The notes under the pieces were generated by a model. That model did no database searches, had not been told where the DNA came from, and saw only the letters and a list, made by a program, of their open reading frames with translations. A stretch of DNA of 64,000 nucleotides from Malurus cyaneus samueli (lineage: Eukaryota; Chordata; Aves; Passeriformes; Maluridae), in the NCBI GenBank assembly GCA_009741485.1, contig CM019219.1, positions 4,709,527 through 4,773,526 on the forward strand. Reading direction: 5' to 3'. The stretch's first letter is position 1. The number at the start of each line of letters is the position of its first letter. The translations under genes were made by a program, and so were the position numbers. Below are positions 52,323 through 63,254 of this stretch, piece by piece.

Positions 52323-54639
52323 CAGATGAATGTTTTACCACCTCATAATCTGGGGTTCTTACTCAACCCAAAATGACAGCAATTGTTATTGTTTTGATTT
52401 TCTTTTTATGACTCTCATCTTTCTTGTCTTCCCTTCTCTGCTTATTCTTCTCCCCAGGCAATACTAGATCGTTCCCAAATACCTATTTGGTTCTTATAAT
52501 TAAACCAGATGTATTTTCTATTCAGTCTGAAGAGGGATTAGCGATTTGTGAAATGGGACTTTGCATTCAAGAAATGAGAAATTATAGTTGAGGAAACGGC
52601 ATAAATTTAGTCCTAATAAATAATGAATAGACTTTCAAATGCAATAAATCTCCATTCTTGCATGTTCAGACTGACAGACTTCTGAGTATAACAAGTAACT
52701 TATGTGTAATTTTATGTCAAAACCTTCATATTCTGCAAAAATATTAAAATTTCCTGAAATTTATTCTCTGCTCAAAATTATTCACTGAAATGCATTTTTG
52801 TATGTGAACCACATTTACTCTTTTTGTTGCTCTAATAAGATTACTCATGTATCACATGGCATCAGTTAATTCTGGGTGTGCTTCTCATTGTGATCACCAG
52901 GATTTAAGTGCAAGTATTTGTGTAATAGTTACAAAACTTGCCCCCTGGTATTGCAGCTAAAAAGCTCACTTTACATCAGTGGTGAAGGAAATTAAACAAG
53001 TGATTGGGGGCAGGAGGGAACTACCAAGGCCAGAGCAAAAGAGTTGCAGAACTTAGACCAATATTTGCTATAAAACATTTGTGGCACCCACTCAGCCCTG
53101 CTTCTGACTCACTGAATGTCCTCACTGCTGGGTTTCACATTGCAGCTCTACCTAAAGCTCTCCTTGAAATTCTCTCTGCTACTGACAGTAGGTTTGTGCT
53201 CCCCTCACAATTCTGACAAAACTTCTGCCTTTACTAAGAGGCAGAGTGGATACCATCGTTTACCACTTTGCAGAGTGGATACCATCGTTTTTCTTCTTCT
53301 AACATTAGGCAGGCACCAAGCACCTCGTGATTGAGCTAAGACAGCTTTTACTTTTGACTTCACAAGTGGAAACACACAGGCACGTACTTGGCTTAGGCTA
53401 CATGTTCACCCAGCTAAATCTATTGATGGAGTCTGCAGGACCTGGAACAACTTATTTTTAGACACCATAATCCTCAATATATTAACTTGCTCTTGGTCTT
53501 CCATATGCTGTCTGCCTTCTTCATCTGCAATGAAAACCATCTACATTACTCCCTACAAATTTTAGAACAATTTTACCAGCAGAAGCTTGAAACAATAACT
53601 AAAGTGTGGCAATCTATCTAGTAAAGGAATAATACTTGTGGCTCTGAAGTCAGGTACATCATTTGCCCTTTGATCTTCATTTTAAAAAAAAATTCATATC
53701 CCCTCCAAAAAGAAAAAGCTTTAAAAGTAAATTAGCAGCAGGCCTCCAAAAAATGTTGCTGGAGGTTCATACATGGTTTAAAGAACAGTTGGAATGTAGT
53801 TTGGAGGAAATATTGATATATTTCTGCCATTTGGATTATAGCTAACAGCTTCTTTATTCCAACTCTAACACAATAAAACAACTTGACTGTAACCATCTTC
53901 CTGAGAATGGTAGAAAAGGACCATAAAACTGAGCTGCACATTTAAAATTACTTGCAAAATATCGGCTCTCTGTAAACAACACACAATAACTGTAATTAAT
54001 ACCAGTCCTTTAAAGTATTCCTACAGTCTACTGAAATCTGAACCAGCATTGTATGACTGGTAGCAACAACTGCATCCCAAACAACATTAAAAATGACAAC
54101 AGAAAATAAAAGATCTCCATCAGAAGTCAAAAAGTTGTAATTCAGTGATCTGCTGAATGGGGTAACACCTTTGCCCTTATTATTTGTAGAGCTTTTTTGG
54201 GAGGATCTCAGGACTTTACTCTTTAGCTAAGCCTCAAAAGTTCAACAGCCTGTGAGTTATATAAACACTATTTTACAATTTGAGCTATTTTCCCAGCAAA
54301 AAGATCGCTTCAGGGGAGGACTATTTGAATGATCTCTCTTACAAAATGAACGCTGCTTTACTCGTACTTCCACAGCTTCAGAGTGACCGAAGCTGAAGCC
54401 CACCCAAGCGGTGCCAGCCCCGCTCGCAGGGAGCTCCAGCGCTTTGGAGACGGCGGAAAACAGGCTGCAGGTTGTACCGCACCTAAAAACGCCTGGACCA
54501 GCAAGTGCTTTCAGGGAACAAACTCTGAGCAAGGGCTTGGAAAAATGCCTTATTTTAAGCAACAAGCAAGTAAATAAACACAAACATAAAAAAATGGGTT
54601 GGAGCAGACAGAAGGCGATCGCGTCTTGGCAGCGATGCC
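52323..54639. other. Non-coding intronic stretch next to the GRK5 CpG island
   Basis: AT-rich and CpG-poor until about 54380, then rising in CpG towards the island. The only repeat noticed is the 29-bp duplication at 53241. No gene recognised. Confidence 0.6.
53241..53290. repeat. Tandem duplication, 29-bp period
   Basis: GCAGAGTGGATACCATCGTT occurs at 53241 and again at 53270 without a mismatch, separated by nine bases. Confidence 0.9.
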
Positions 54640-55632
54640 GCAACCGTAAGACGTGTTGCTTTATGCGTGGCGCTCCCGCTCCAGCCGGAGGGATGCTCCG
54701 GGGCGGACGGGGGCTCCGCGGGGAGCCCCGAGCCCCCGGGCCCGCCGTGCCCAGCGCCCGGCTCCGCGCCCCGCAGCCGTGGGAGGATTTCCGCCCGCGC
54801 GGGGAGAGGAAACCGCGTCCGCTCCCGACGGAGGGAGTGCGAGCCCCGCGATCCGCCGGTGGCTGCCGGAGCTCGGCTTTCGAGTGCTCAGGTCGGGACG
54901 GGATGTTGCCGGGAGCCCCTCGCCGCAGCCGGCAGCCCAGCGTGTTTTCAGGACGCCGAGCGGCGGCGGCTCCGGCATCGCCCGGAGCATCCCCGCTGCC
55001 CGAGCGCGGCGGCGGCCGCGGGGGACAACCCCCGCTCGGAGACCCCCGCGCCACCCGCGGGCTCGGGCTGAGCCCCAGCGCCTCTGTCCGGCTCCGCACG
55101 GGGACAAACACGCTCTCAACAATGGGCATGTTTGCAGCAACATGATCTCACCTAATAACGCCGAATAAGGCAATGACTGTACGGGGAAGCGATACGATCC
55201 TGCCGGTCTCACCACACGGCGCGGAAAGCTATTTGCAGATTTGCTAAGCCCTTTTGAATGAATGCATCTGCAGCTGACCTTTAACAATAGACGCTGAAAT
55301 AGCACAATCTGTGGGACCAGATTTGAGGGGGGAGGCGGGAAGGGGGAAGGAAGAGATGGGTGAATATTGTAATCTCTGCAATCTCATTCACTTCCTTTCC
55401 CAAACCCCCGCGCACAGGGAAAAACAGAGGTATTTTCCTTTTCACCGGGGCTCCGTCTCAAACAAGCCGTTTCCAACGCCGGTAGAGCCACATGGCACCC
55501 CGACAGCCGCCGCCGGCGGGACCGGCGCGCATCCCCGCCGGTGCCCGCCCGCATCCCGCGGGCATCGCTCCGCGGAGGGGCGACTGCGACAAGGATGCTC
55601 CAGCCCCCTCTCCCCTCCCGCCGCTCTCTCAC

Positions 55633-55684
55633 CTTCCCTGGCTTTCAGCAAAACGGTGTTGGCAACGATGTTTTCCAGCTCCAT
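55633..55684 (-). CDS. GRK5: GRK5 coding exon 1 (G-protein-coupled receptor kinase 5)
   Basis: Read on the minus strand, this exon encodes MELENIVANTVLLKARE plus the first base of a Gly codon, then a GTGAGAG splice donor at 55632-55631. This is the extreme N-terminus of the GRK4 subfamily of Ser/Thr kinases, which phosphorylate agonist-occupied G-protein-coupled receptors at the plasma membrane. In this family the N-terminal helix helps dock on active receptors, and the RGS-homology and kinase domains follow in later exons that are not in this window. GRK5 and GRK6 are identical over these residues, so the sequence alone cannot separate them. The divergent neighbour PRDX3 about 7.3 kb away matches the human GRK5-PRDX3 arrangement and decides for GRK5. 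The start context is weak at -3 (T) but has G at +4. No in-frame stop occurs upstream for 213 codons. Confidence 0.93.
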
Positions 55685-55723
55685 TGACGAGCTCGGGCAG
55701 CGCAGGCAGCGGCACTGCAGCAG

Positions 55724-55730
55724 GACGTCA
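55724..55730. promoter_or_regulatory. GRK5: CRE-like site in the GRK5 promoter
   Basis: GACGTCA (7 of 8 bases of the cAMP-response element) lies 40 bp upstream of the GRK5 start codon inside the CpG island. Its position could put it in the 5' UTR or core promoter. Confidence 0.35.
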
Positions 55731-56985
55731 CTCCGAGGTGCGGAGTCTCCGGGCGACCACCCGCCTCCTGCCCCTAGCGCGCTGTCCCCCCGCGCATCAT
55801 CCCCGCCTGCCTGCCCGCTCCCCCGCGCTCCCCGGGCGGAGGCGGCGCTCCCCGCACTGCCTGCTCCGCCGCGCCCCGCTACTCCATCCTCCGCCCCGCC
55901 GGCTCCCCCGGTGGTTTGAGGGCTCGGGCGCTCCTGCCTCCCTCCCCGGGGGTGTGGCACCGCGGAGCGGCCCCGCAGCCCCGCGCAGGCGCCGGCCCCG
56001 CCGGGCTGGGCACGCCGGGACGTGTAGTCCTGGGGCGGCCCCGCCGCACCTGGCGCCGGCTCCGGAGCGCACGGAGTCCCCGGGGAGGGACGGCCACTGC
56101 CCGCCTCGGGAGGGGGAAGCATGGGCAGGGGCACGGCCAGGGGCCGGTCGAGTGTCCCGGGTGCGGGGATGGGTGTTGGGCGCGGGGCGATACGCGGGGC
56201 TCCCGCGGTCCCGGCCCCGGCGCAGCCCTGGAGCCGCGCTCCATCCCGCGGCGGCGGCCCGGGGCTCCCCTTGCCCTGCCCGCCGTCCTCAAGGCTCCCC
56301 CGGCCGCTCTTTGTGCTCGTCACCGCCCCGCAGGTGCCTACACCCGTGGGAAGGGGTCGCCGACAGCGGGCAGACTTCTTCCCCCACCGCCCTTCTCCTC
56401 GAGCCGGGGCTTCTCGCCCCTTCTAATTTCTCGGGATCTCAAAAGTCCCCTAAGAAGAACCCGAGGGAATACCATCTCTTCTGCCACACCGTTGTTTTCA
56501 TCCTTGTAAGAAACTGTGTGAGGCATCAGCCACCTGTAGAAAGTTTGTGAATTTTAAGTGCTGGGTTACAACATAAACTCTTCTTCTGTCTGCATAGGAC
56601 AGATGCTCATGTCAGCATGATTCTGATTTTCCTAGCAACGGGGTAGATCGATTCAAGAGGTCAAGCAATGAAAGAGGAATAAAAACGACCCTGACACTCT
56701 TCCCCCATCTGTATTTGCATTGATTAAATCCACATGAAGCAAATCAAATTAACGTGCACCTTCTTGTAAGTGGAGCACAGACACTATTTTTTTCTCTTTT
56801 TTTTTTATTGTATCAATTTATTTCTTACCACAGCCACACAGAAATTACCTGCAACAGCAGAGCAAGCTTGCAGACTGCCTAGAACACACTTTCTGAACAT
56901 AGGAAATAAATGAGAAATGCATTTAATGAATAATACCTCGGGGGCAAAATTGCTACAATAAATGCCTTTTGTACCTGATTAAGTG

Positions 56986-57004
56986 TCAAAGGTTTGACCT
57001 TTGA
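56986..57004. promoter_or_regulatory. Palindromic nuclear-receptor / TCF-like site
   Basis: TCAAAGGTTTGACCTTTGA has perfect 8-bp inverted arms around a 3-base spacer. Each arm contains the TCF/LEF core CTTTGA, and the centre holds TGACCTTTG, an extended nuclear-receptor half-site. It lies about 570 bp upstream of the GRK5 CpG island, in the GRK5-PRDX3 intergenic region. Confidence 0.4.
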
Positions 57005-60000
57005 AAGTTATTGTGCGTAGCAGGTGGCACTGCTATATACAATCTTCCACAGCCTCTCTCCTGCAGCTTCAGAAAAACATTCAGCCTCCGGAGCCATTCC
57101 ATGTTGTGGTTACTTTCTTTGTAATACCAAGTTCTGTACAGCAGCAGTTGTGTCTGTAAGTACCGGAAGATTTTACTCTGATTAAATAATTCTTGAGGGA
57201 GAAATTGCTTCCTGGAAACCAGAGCCTTAGCACAGAGATGAGGCTCCTAAGGATCATCTGCCCTGCTTGTTGTTTGAACTCTTCTTTGCAAGCACTGATG
57301 TAAACAGAGCAGATTGTGCTCAGTTCTAAGTGCATTTCACATCCCTGCCCAGCCTCCCACTAATGGTCATCATAAGACAATGCCAACATCACAGCACGGC
57401 TGATGGTGGAAAGCACAACTTTTATTATACAGGAAGTTTGATAATGCTTCATGCAACTCCTCTCTCTAAAGGAGAAATGAAGGCACATATCTAAGTGCTC
57501 ATTTTATGGAGCACCACTCACCGCAGCAGCAGTGGGTATTGCTGTGTCTGCTACATCTCAGGATAAGGCTGTTCAGTGGGGAGGGATTTACCTTCATGGG
57601 AGACACCACAGGGAGCCCTGACTGAGTTTGGTGAATTATTTTCACAGAGATGCCTGAATGAAGTGGGCAGATCCTGATGGTGTAAGGTTTGAGTTGCACT
57701 GGAAATCAGCACATGCACCCAGCAGCTCTGCTGCTCCTCTTTTATCTAAAATCTGTGTGTACTTCTAGATACGTGGAGTCACCCACAGTGTTGTCCTGTG
57801 GGACAAAAGTATGACTCCAGCATGCTGATGTTGTCCTGTATACTTTCAAATATTTAATTCTTGAAAGGGCAAACACATTTATCAGAAGAGTTACGACAGA
57901 GTAACTCTGGAGTTCAGAAATCCCACGGAGCTACCTAGTGTTCATGAGCGGCGCAGCTCCGACGCACTCCACGATCCTGGCAACCAAAGGCACACTCACC
58001 CAGCTCCCACAGAACAGGGAGAGACAGCCAGCAGCGTGTGTGCTGCTGCCACAGAGGCTATTCCAGCTCAGCTGCATTGAAGGGGACCAGAAACAGCCAA
58101 ACTCAGATGTGGCTGTGTACAGGGAGTGGGGATCTGAGCTCTGCTGCCAGGCTGCTGAGGGTCTGCAGTGATATGTGTGTCTGAGTTACACATCTACATG
58201 GAGAGCAGCAATTCTGACTCCTTGCTCATTGGGAAGAGCAATGGAGAGGGTTTTCTTCATGATTCTTATGTTAACAAAATAAAACTTGTTTCTTATAAAT
58301 CTGAGTCAATATGGTATACTAGGACATGCAAGGATGTGTGTTCACTAGCACTCCCTAGTGCTACTTTGAAAAACAAAACCAAAATTTTTAGTCCTCACTG
58401 CATCTCTCTTTTTTTACTGCATTTTTTAAGCCTGAATACACCCTTGATATATGACACAGGCCTGAAATGGATGGCCCCTTTCATGGATGTGGCTCCCTCT
58501 GTGTTGCCAGAGCAAGGGCCAATGCACAGACTTGTCTGGAAGCCCCTCAGTTGGCTTTTGTAAAACCCACTGCAGCATTTGGACTCTTACCTCATGAGCA
58601 CTTCACAGCTGTCAGTATCTTCATTCTTGTGTTACCTGGAACAACTGCTTCACAAAACCAACAAAAAAATTAGGAAGAGGTAGGTTTATCTATATCCACT
58701 TTCTCTTGTGATGATGCAGTCCTTTAATTTCAAGCTATGTCCACACCTGATTTAATGGAACAGTCAGTTTCTCTGTGAGTAAGGGAGAAGGAAACAGGAG
58801 ACCTGTAAATCTGTTCCACTGCTTATCTGATTCTATTCACTCTGGTAAAACAGTGCTGAAATGCATGGACTCAAAGACAGGATGGCAGGGAAGGAACACA
58901 GGTCCCTTTTGCTGGCCTAAAGATCCTGCTTCAACACTTGATGGGAGAAAAAGGAAAATCTAGTCTGAATCATATGCAGAAGCAGCCAATATTGGAAGGG
59001 GGAAAAAAAGGACACGCAACCAAAAAAACATTCATATTCTGAAAAATGTGCTTTCTAAGGTGCCTAATGTGTTTGGCTGTTCTGCTTTTTAAATTTAAAT
59101 TTTAGGAGAGGCTCCTAAAAACCTAAAAGTGCTGAACATCAGGAGAAAGCAGGGGTGGCAGCCATCTTTCCTCCATGGGAAAAGCGAGGTTTGCAAATGA
59201 AACGCCAACACCAAGCGAGACCCAAATGCATCAGTGTAATAGGAAGAGGGAAGCAGCAAGGCACAGTGTGATATTCTGAGCCACTCTGAGATGAGTCATC
59301 GGCAGGGTGGGCTCGCCCAGCTCCAGCCAGAAACACAGCAGCAACACACCCAGCCTCTCCTGCCACCAGAGAAAAACCAGAGAAAAATCGCTCGACCTCT
59401 GCACGGCCACCTCGAAATGTCAGGGTGAGACCCCCCCATGAACCAGATGTCAGAAAGGCTGTTGCCTTTACTTATCAATTGGAAACATATCCTAAGAGCA
59501 GCTATCTCCTAAATCCTTGTTATAGCACTCAATTAATGCAGTACAGCTCGTTCATGATTAGCTCTAAGCTGGGTTGTGCTTGGAATTGCGTCTTAAACTC
59601 ACTGCTACAAACGGGCAAATTCTTCCTCCTCCTGCTGAGCTTGGCTATCAGCAGGTGGGAGCACACAGGCCTGTGAGAGCATTTGCAGGCAGCTGGAATA
59701 TTTTCCAGTGCCCCGTGTGCAAGGACAGAGGCTGCCATCTACCAACAGTCACGGGGTGATGCATTGTGGTGCCTAAGCCAAACTTTTTGCTTTGGTTTAG
59801 ATAAAAATGTTTACGCCTCTGTTGGTTTTTTTCCATTTCCCAGCCTCTTTTTCAGTTATCTGTTTCCTCAAGGTGGAGGACAAATGACTGTACAGCATAT
59901 GAACACATGGAATAAAATAACCTTCAAGAAGATATTCAGATTTTCTTTTTAACTAAGCAGACATTCATATTCCATATTCAGCACAGAATTTGTCATTCAC

Positions 60001-61537
60001 TGATCGACAGCAGCAGCTCTGATTTGGGATTTGCTTATCCCTTTCATCAAGTTTAGAGAGAAATATTGTTATGTAAATGATGATCTTTCAAAGAGCTCTT
60101 TAAAATCTAACTCTTAGAAAACAATAATGGAAACAACACACAAGCATTATCTACTACTTTTTATCAACCGATCTTGAAGTTTTTGACCAGAAAGACACAG
60201 TTAATTATTTCCAGGCAGGAAAAGAGAGGCACAAAATGGGGGCAGGCAGAAAAGTATCCTAATCAAAAAGAACATCTATGTCTCCCATTATCTATTCAAG
60301 TACCTTACACACTACTCTGCACCTTGTATATTAGTTTCTCCTTAAAGAAAATCCCTGGAAAGTCTTTCAACAGCTTCCAATGTCTCATTTAAAATCAGAC
60401 TTAAAGACAGGAAAGGAGACAAGCAACAAGGTTTGGAAAAAGATGTGCATATGGTAGATTTATTTTGAGCTTTGCATGTCAATAAGAACCAGGTTTACCA
60501 GCTGCTCTAGCCTGTGCCAGAGCTGAGGAAAAAGGACCAACTTTTATCAGGTGCACTTTGGCAGTGACAAGGTCCATCTTCAGATTGCAGAGATGCTCAG
60601 CAAAAATGGAAAATACCCCCTGTTAAATGACAGTAGTTCAAGCTTTTGCACAGAGGTCTGAGAAGCTGAATTATACTGCCTCCCTAACAAAGCATGAGCA
60701 ATATTTCCCCACCTGCAAGCCAAGAGTTTAAACAAAAGAGTTTTAAACAAATATAACTTTCCGGGGAGGGGGGAAGGACATTGGTTTAGAATACATCAAC
60801 TTAGAAGTTGTGAATAATCATCTGTGGATGAGACAGCCATCCTCAGGAAATCCGAGCAACAGCCCTTTTCTGGCTGCCACAATACAGCTCCCAGAGCTGA
60901 GGGAAAGGAATCCAGCCACCCCTGGGCACACAATTTGCGGTCCAGGAGAGTCACAATTCTCTACAGCCGCTCCTCCCCTCTCTAAATGCAAGCTGCAGAC
61001 CAGGGCACAGCTCGTCCACACTCTATCTCACATACTTCCTAATGTACAAATAGTTTACTTACTTCCACTGTCGTGTTTTGAGGGATTTTTAAGCAAGAAT
61101 GCCCATTTTTGGCAACCGACTATGCAAATAATCTGAGTAGCTCTGCCAGACAATCCGCCTTGCTTAGCCAGTGACCTTCCCAGCTGAGTCCCCATCCAGC
61201 TGACAGTTTCCAGCAGCCCTGGTTCATCAGCAAGGGTCAAAACTGAACTTCTCTCTCACAGTGAAGTTCTTTAACTCAGATCCTGGTCATTTATTGACCC
61301 CACGCTATGCTTGTGCATTCAGAGCTTGTTAAGAGGTGTTGAGCATGAAGAGAACAGCCTCAAAATCCAAAGCAGCAGTGATGTCTGTTTGAATTCAAGG
61401 AAATGGTGTGTGCAGGAAGAAGTTATAGTACTATGCAGGTGCACCCCATCCTGGGGTATTTGTATCCTGTAGGGTTCACATTTTCTTCCCTCTTATCTCC
61501 CTCTAAGAACATCTCATTTCTCATACCCTTGTGCAGA

Positions 61538-61584
61538 GCACCTCCATCTTCATCATTTCCTTTTGGGCACCTCCATCTTCATCA
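61538..61584. repeat. Direct duplication, 29-bp period
   Basis: GCACCTCCATCTTCATCA occurs at 61538 and 61567 with no mismatch. Confidence 0.9.
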
Positions 61585-62449
61585 CAAGCCCAGCCAGCCA
61601 CGCAGTATCTCTGTGCATGTATGAGTAGATAACATTATTTTGGATGCTCTGCCAGGAGTTACTTGTTTGTTTATTTATCTTTTTTTGAGAAGATTATCAG
61701 AGCCACATTTCCAGCTGTCATTGGCTACATCTGGATTAATAAATTCACGAGCGGAACAGAAAGGTGCCAGTGACTGAAACTGGCCATGATGTCAAATGCT
61801 CAGAAAGACACACTTCTGGACAACACCAACTAAACCTGCCCCAAACAATTCCTGGATATGGTAGAGAGTTAATACCAGCTAGTTATCAACTCTTAACAGG
61901 CAGATTCAACACAAGCCTCTCTCTTTTGAAGGCTCGGAGAGTTCACTATTACAGAGGTGACTGGACCATACAGATGGATCAGTACCAGGAATAAGTTTGG
62001 AAGTGTAGGTTTAGCATTAATTGAGCTCATCCCAGGGGTAGCTGACATTGTTCTGGCTGCCTTTGGTTTTGACCCCAGATGTTGATGGCTGAGCTTATCC
62101 TGGCTAGCAGAGCCTCTCGTTCAAAAGGTCCACCCTTTCTAAAAGGTTTTGGATATTAATAAAGATATGAAACCAGAAGTTACTGAAACCCAGAAGAGAA
62201 ACTTGGGTTCAACTTGGTTTAACTGTTTAGGTGAAGGAACACACAGAAAGAAGCTAGGAGCTCTGAAGATGGTGAAGGGCCTTGATTCTATAACTATAAT
62301 CCGAGTGAGCTCAATAAAGGCAGAGCCAACTGTGTGTCTGGAAGGTTTCTGAGCACAAGCCGGTCTGTTCGGCACACACCAAACCCAGTCCCAAGCAAAC
62401 ACCGCTCATCCCTGCGAGGCTGGGGCGGACGGGCTCAACGCCGGGGACA

Positions 62450-62916
62450 CCTGGGCCTGCTGAGTGCTGTGTCCAGTTCTGGGCCACTCCGTTCTGGAAG
62501 GACATCGAGGGGCTGGAATAAGTCCAGAGAAGGGAACGGAGCTGGGAAGTGTCTGGGGCACAAGTCTGTGAGGGAGCTGGCGGTGTTTGGCTGAGGAGGC
62601 TCAGGGGGACCTGCTCGCTCTCCACAATTCCCTGACAGGAGGGGTCAGGAGGGGCTCTGCTCCCGGGGAACAAACGACACAAGAGAGCAATGCCTCAAGC
62701 TGCGCATGAGGAGTTTTAGTTAGGAAGAGTTTTTTAACAGAAAGGGTGATTAAACATTGGAATGCCCAGCAAGGTGGTGGAGTCACTGTCACTGGAGATG
62801 TTGAAGGAAAGACTGGCGTGATCTGGTTGACACGGTGCTGTTCGGCCATAGGTTGGACTCGACGGTCCCAGAAGCCTTTTCCACCCCAATCGATTCGGCG
62901 ATTGTGCGATTCCCGT
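62450..62916 (+). mobile_element. CR1 LINE 3' end, 5'-truncated, abutting the PRDX3 promoter
   Basis: The sequence follows the bird CR1 3' end from the end of the reverse transcriptase region (around 62460, the segment corresponding to 'tgtgtccagttctgggcc') through 'agagaagggaacg' and 'ttggactcga' to the tail. The tail shows three degenerate 8-bp units at 62893-62900, 62901-62908 and 62909-62916 (attcggcg, attgtgcg, attcccgt), matching the CR1 octamer ATTCTGTG. Unlike the CR1 copy at 52 kb, this one is full of CpG, as expected for DNA kept unmethylated in the germ line next to an active promoter. The left boundary is approximate. Confidence 0.88.
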
Positions 62917-62984
62917 GCGTCCCTGCCCGCCCCGCGGCGGCTCCCCGCCCCGCTCCGCCCCGTCCGCTCCGCCCGCCGCTCGAC
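62917..62984 (+). promoter_or_regulatory. PRDX3: PRDX3 core promoter / 5' UTR with GC boxes
   Basis: Between the end of a CR1 copy and the PRDX3 ATG are 68 bp that are almost all G and C. They hold Sp1-type GC boxes at 62925-62933, 62943-62951, 62955-62961 and 62969-62974. There is no TATA box. A CCAAT motif (62886-62890) and an NRF1-half-site-like TGCGCATG (62701-62708) lie further upstream, inside the CR1 sequence. The CpG-rich zone runs from about 62360 to 63330. Because so little unique DNA separates CR1 and ATG, transcription probably starts in this stretch or inside the CR1 tail. Confidence 0.75.
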
Positions 62985-63017
62985 ATGGCCGCGCTGGGGA
63001 GGCTGCTGCGCGCCGCG
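62985..63017 (+). CDS. PRDX3: PRDX3 coding exon 1 (mitochondrial peroxiredoxin 3)
   Basis: This exon encodes MAALGRLLRAA, the start of the mitochondrial targeting peptide of the thioredoxin-dependent peroxide reductase. It resembles the Met-Ala-Ala...Gly-Arg-Leu-Leu-Arg-Ala start of vertebrate PRDX3. The ATG at 62985 has a strong context (GACATGG, G at -3 and +4). The exon ends in phase 0 at a GTGAGTG donor. It lies 68 bp after the end of a CR1 copy and directly after a run of GC boxes, so the 5' UTR must be very short or lie partly within the CR1 sequence. The identification is fixed by exon 3. Confidence 0.9.
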
Positions 63018-63101
63018 GTGAGTGAGGGACTGCCCGCGGGCTGCCCGGCCCGGCCGCCGCCGCCTCACCCTCCCTGACCTCCTGACTCCCTGTCCCCGCA
63101 G
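63018..63101 (+). other. PRDX3: PRDX3 intron 1
   Basis: This 84-bp intron runs from GTGAGTG to CCCCGCAG. It is very GC-rich, near the minimum functional intron size, and lies within the promoter CpG island. Confidence 0.85.
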
Positions 63102-63173
63102 GTGCCCGTGGCTGCCGCGCGGGAGGAGGGGACGGCACAGCCCCGCTCTCTGCGCCGCCGGCCCTTCAGCCTG
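63102..63173 (+). CDS. PRDX3: PRDX3 coding exon 2 (rest of targeting peptide)
   Basis: This exon is 72 bp, between a CCCCGCAG acceptor and a GTAAGTG donor, after an 84-bp intron. It continues in phase 0 from exon 1 and encodes [13 protein letters not shown] then [11 protein letters not shown]. The Arg-rich end followed by PFS resembles the Lys-Leu-Phe-Ser segment just before the mature enzyme in mammals, which supports this frame. Like other targeting peptides it is Arg/Ala-rich, but it carries two adjacent Glu residues, which is less typical. The exon ends in phase 0 while exon 3 needs one leftover base, so the coding frame as assembled is broken at this junction (see findings). Confidence 0.8.
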
Positions 63174-63254
63174 GTAAGTGCGGGAGGGCGGCGGGGAACG
63201 CGGCCCCGGAGCGCCCCGGGCCCGGCCCGCAGCTCTGCTTTCTCCCCTGCGCAG
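63174..63254 (+). other. PRDX3: PRDX3 intron 2
   Basis: This 81-bp intron runs from GTAAGTG to TGCGCAG. Both ends follow the GT-AG rule, but the exons it joins are out of phase by one base as assembled. Confidence 0.8.

Larger units (their letters stand above)
1..55632 (-). other. GRK5: GRK5 intron 1 (5' part; runs off the left edge)
   Basis: This DNA lies downstream of the GRK5 exon 1 splice donor on the minus strand. I looked on the minus strand for exon 2 (in this family a basic Gly/Lys-rich stretch followed by a Trp-Lys-Glu-Ile-Leu motif) and did not find it. The human gene also has a very long first intron, so the simplest reading is that all of this is intron 1. A small exon could have been missed by eye. 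No coding gene, tRNA or rRNA is recognisable inside it. Repeats and regulatory-looking segments are listed separately. Confidence 0.7.
54640..56420 (-). promoter_or_regulatory. GRK5: GRK5 CpG-island promoter, 5' UTR and start of intron 1
   Basis: This is a very GC-rich, CpG-dense block in an otherwise CpG-poor region, and it surrounds GRK5 exon 1. The part above 55684 should hold the 5' UTR and dispersed transcription starts. The part below 55633 is the 5' end of intron 1. A CRE-like GACGTCA lies at 55724-55730, 40 bp upstream of the start codon on the minus strand. I see no convincing TATA box, as is usual for CpG-island promoters. Long reading frames on both strands here (for example 290 codons minus at 54257-55129 and 244 codons plus at 54411-55145) reflect the rarity of stop codons in GC-rich DNA. 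The exact start of transcription cannot be read from sequence. Confidence 0.85.
56421..62449. other. GRK5-PRDX3 intergenic region
   Basis: This is the shared upstream region of two divergent genes. It holds a T run at about 56798-56808, the palindromic site at 56986, and the duplicated 18-mer at 61538. CpG density rises again from about 62360 towards PRDX3. No additional gene or RNA is recognised. Confidence 0.6.

Noticed and set aside
54257..55145. Long frames on both strands (290, 244, 214, 171 codons) in the CpG island
   Set aside because: They overlap each other on opposite strands in very GC-rich DNA where stop codons are rare. No domain or conserved protein is recognisable.
1..55632. 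CRISPR arrays, operons, bacterial or phage systems
   Set aside because: Spliced vertebrate genes, CpG islands and CR1 elements show this is animal nuclear DNA. The tandem arrays have no unique spacers.
55633..55684. Assignment of the kinase exon to GRK6
   Set aside because: The visible residues are the same in GRK5 and GRK6, but the divergent PRDX3 neighbour matches the GRK5 locus.
55492..56550. 352-codon plus-strand frame across the GRK5 promoter
   Set aside because: It is antisense to GRK5 exon 1, Pro/Arg/Ala-rich, with no domain. GC composition explains it.
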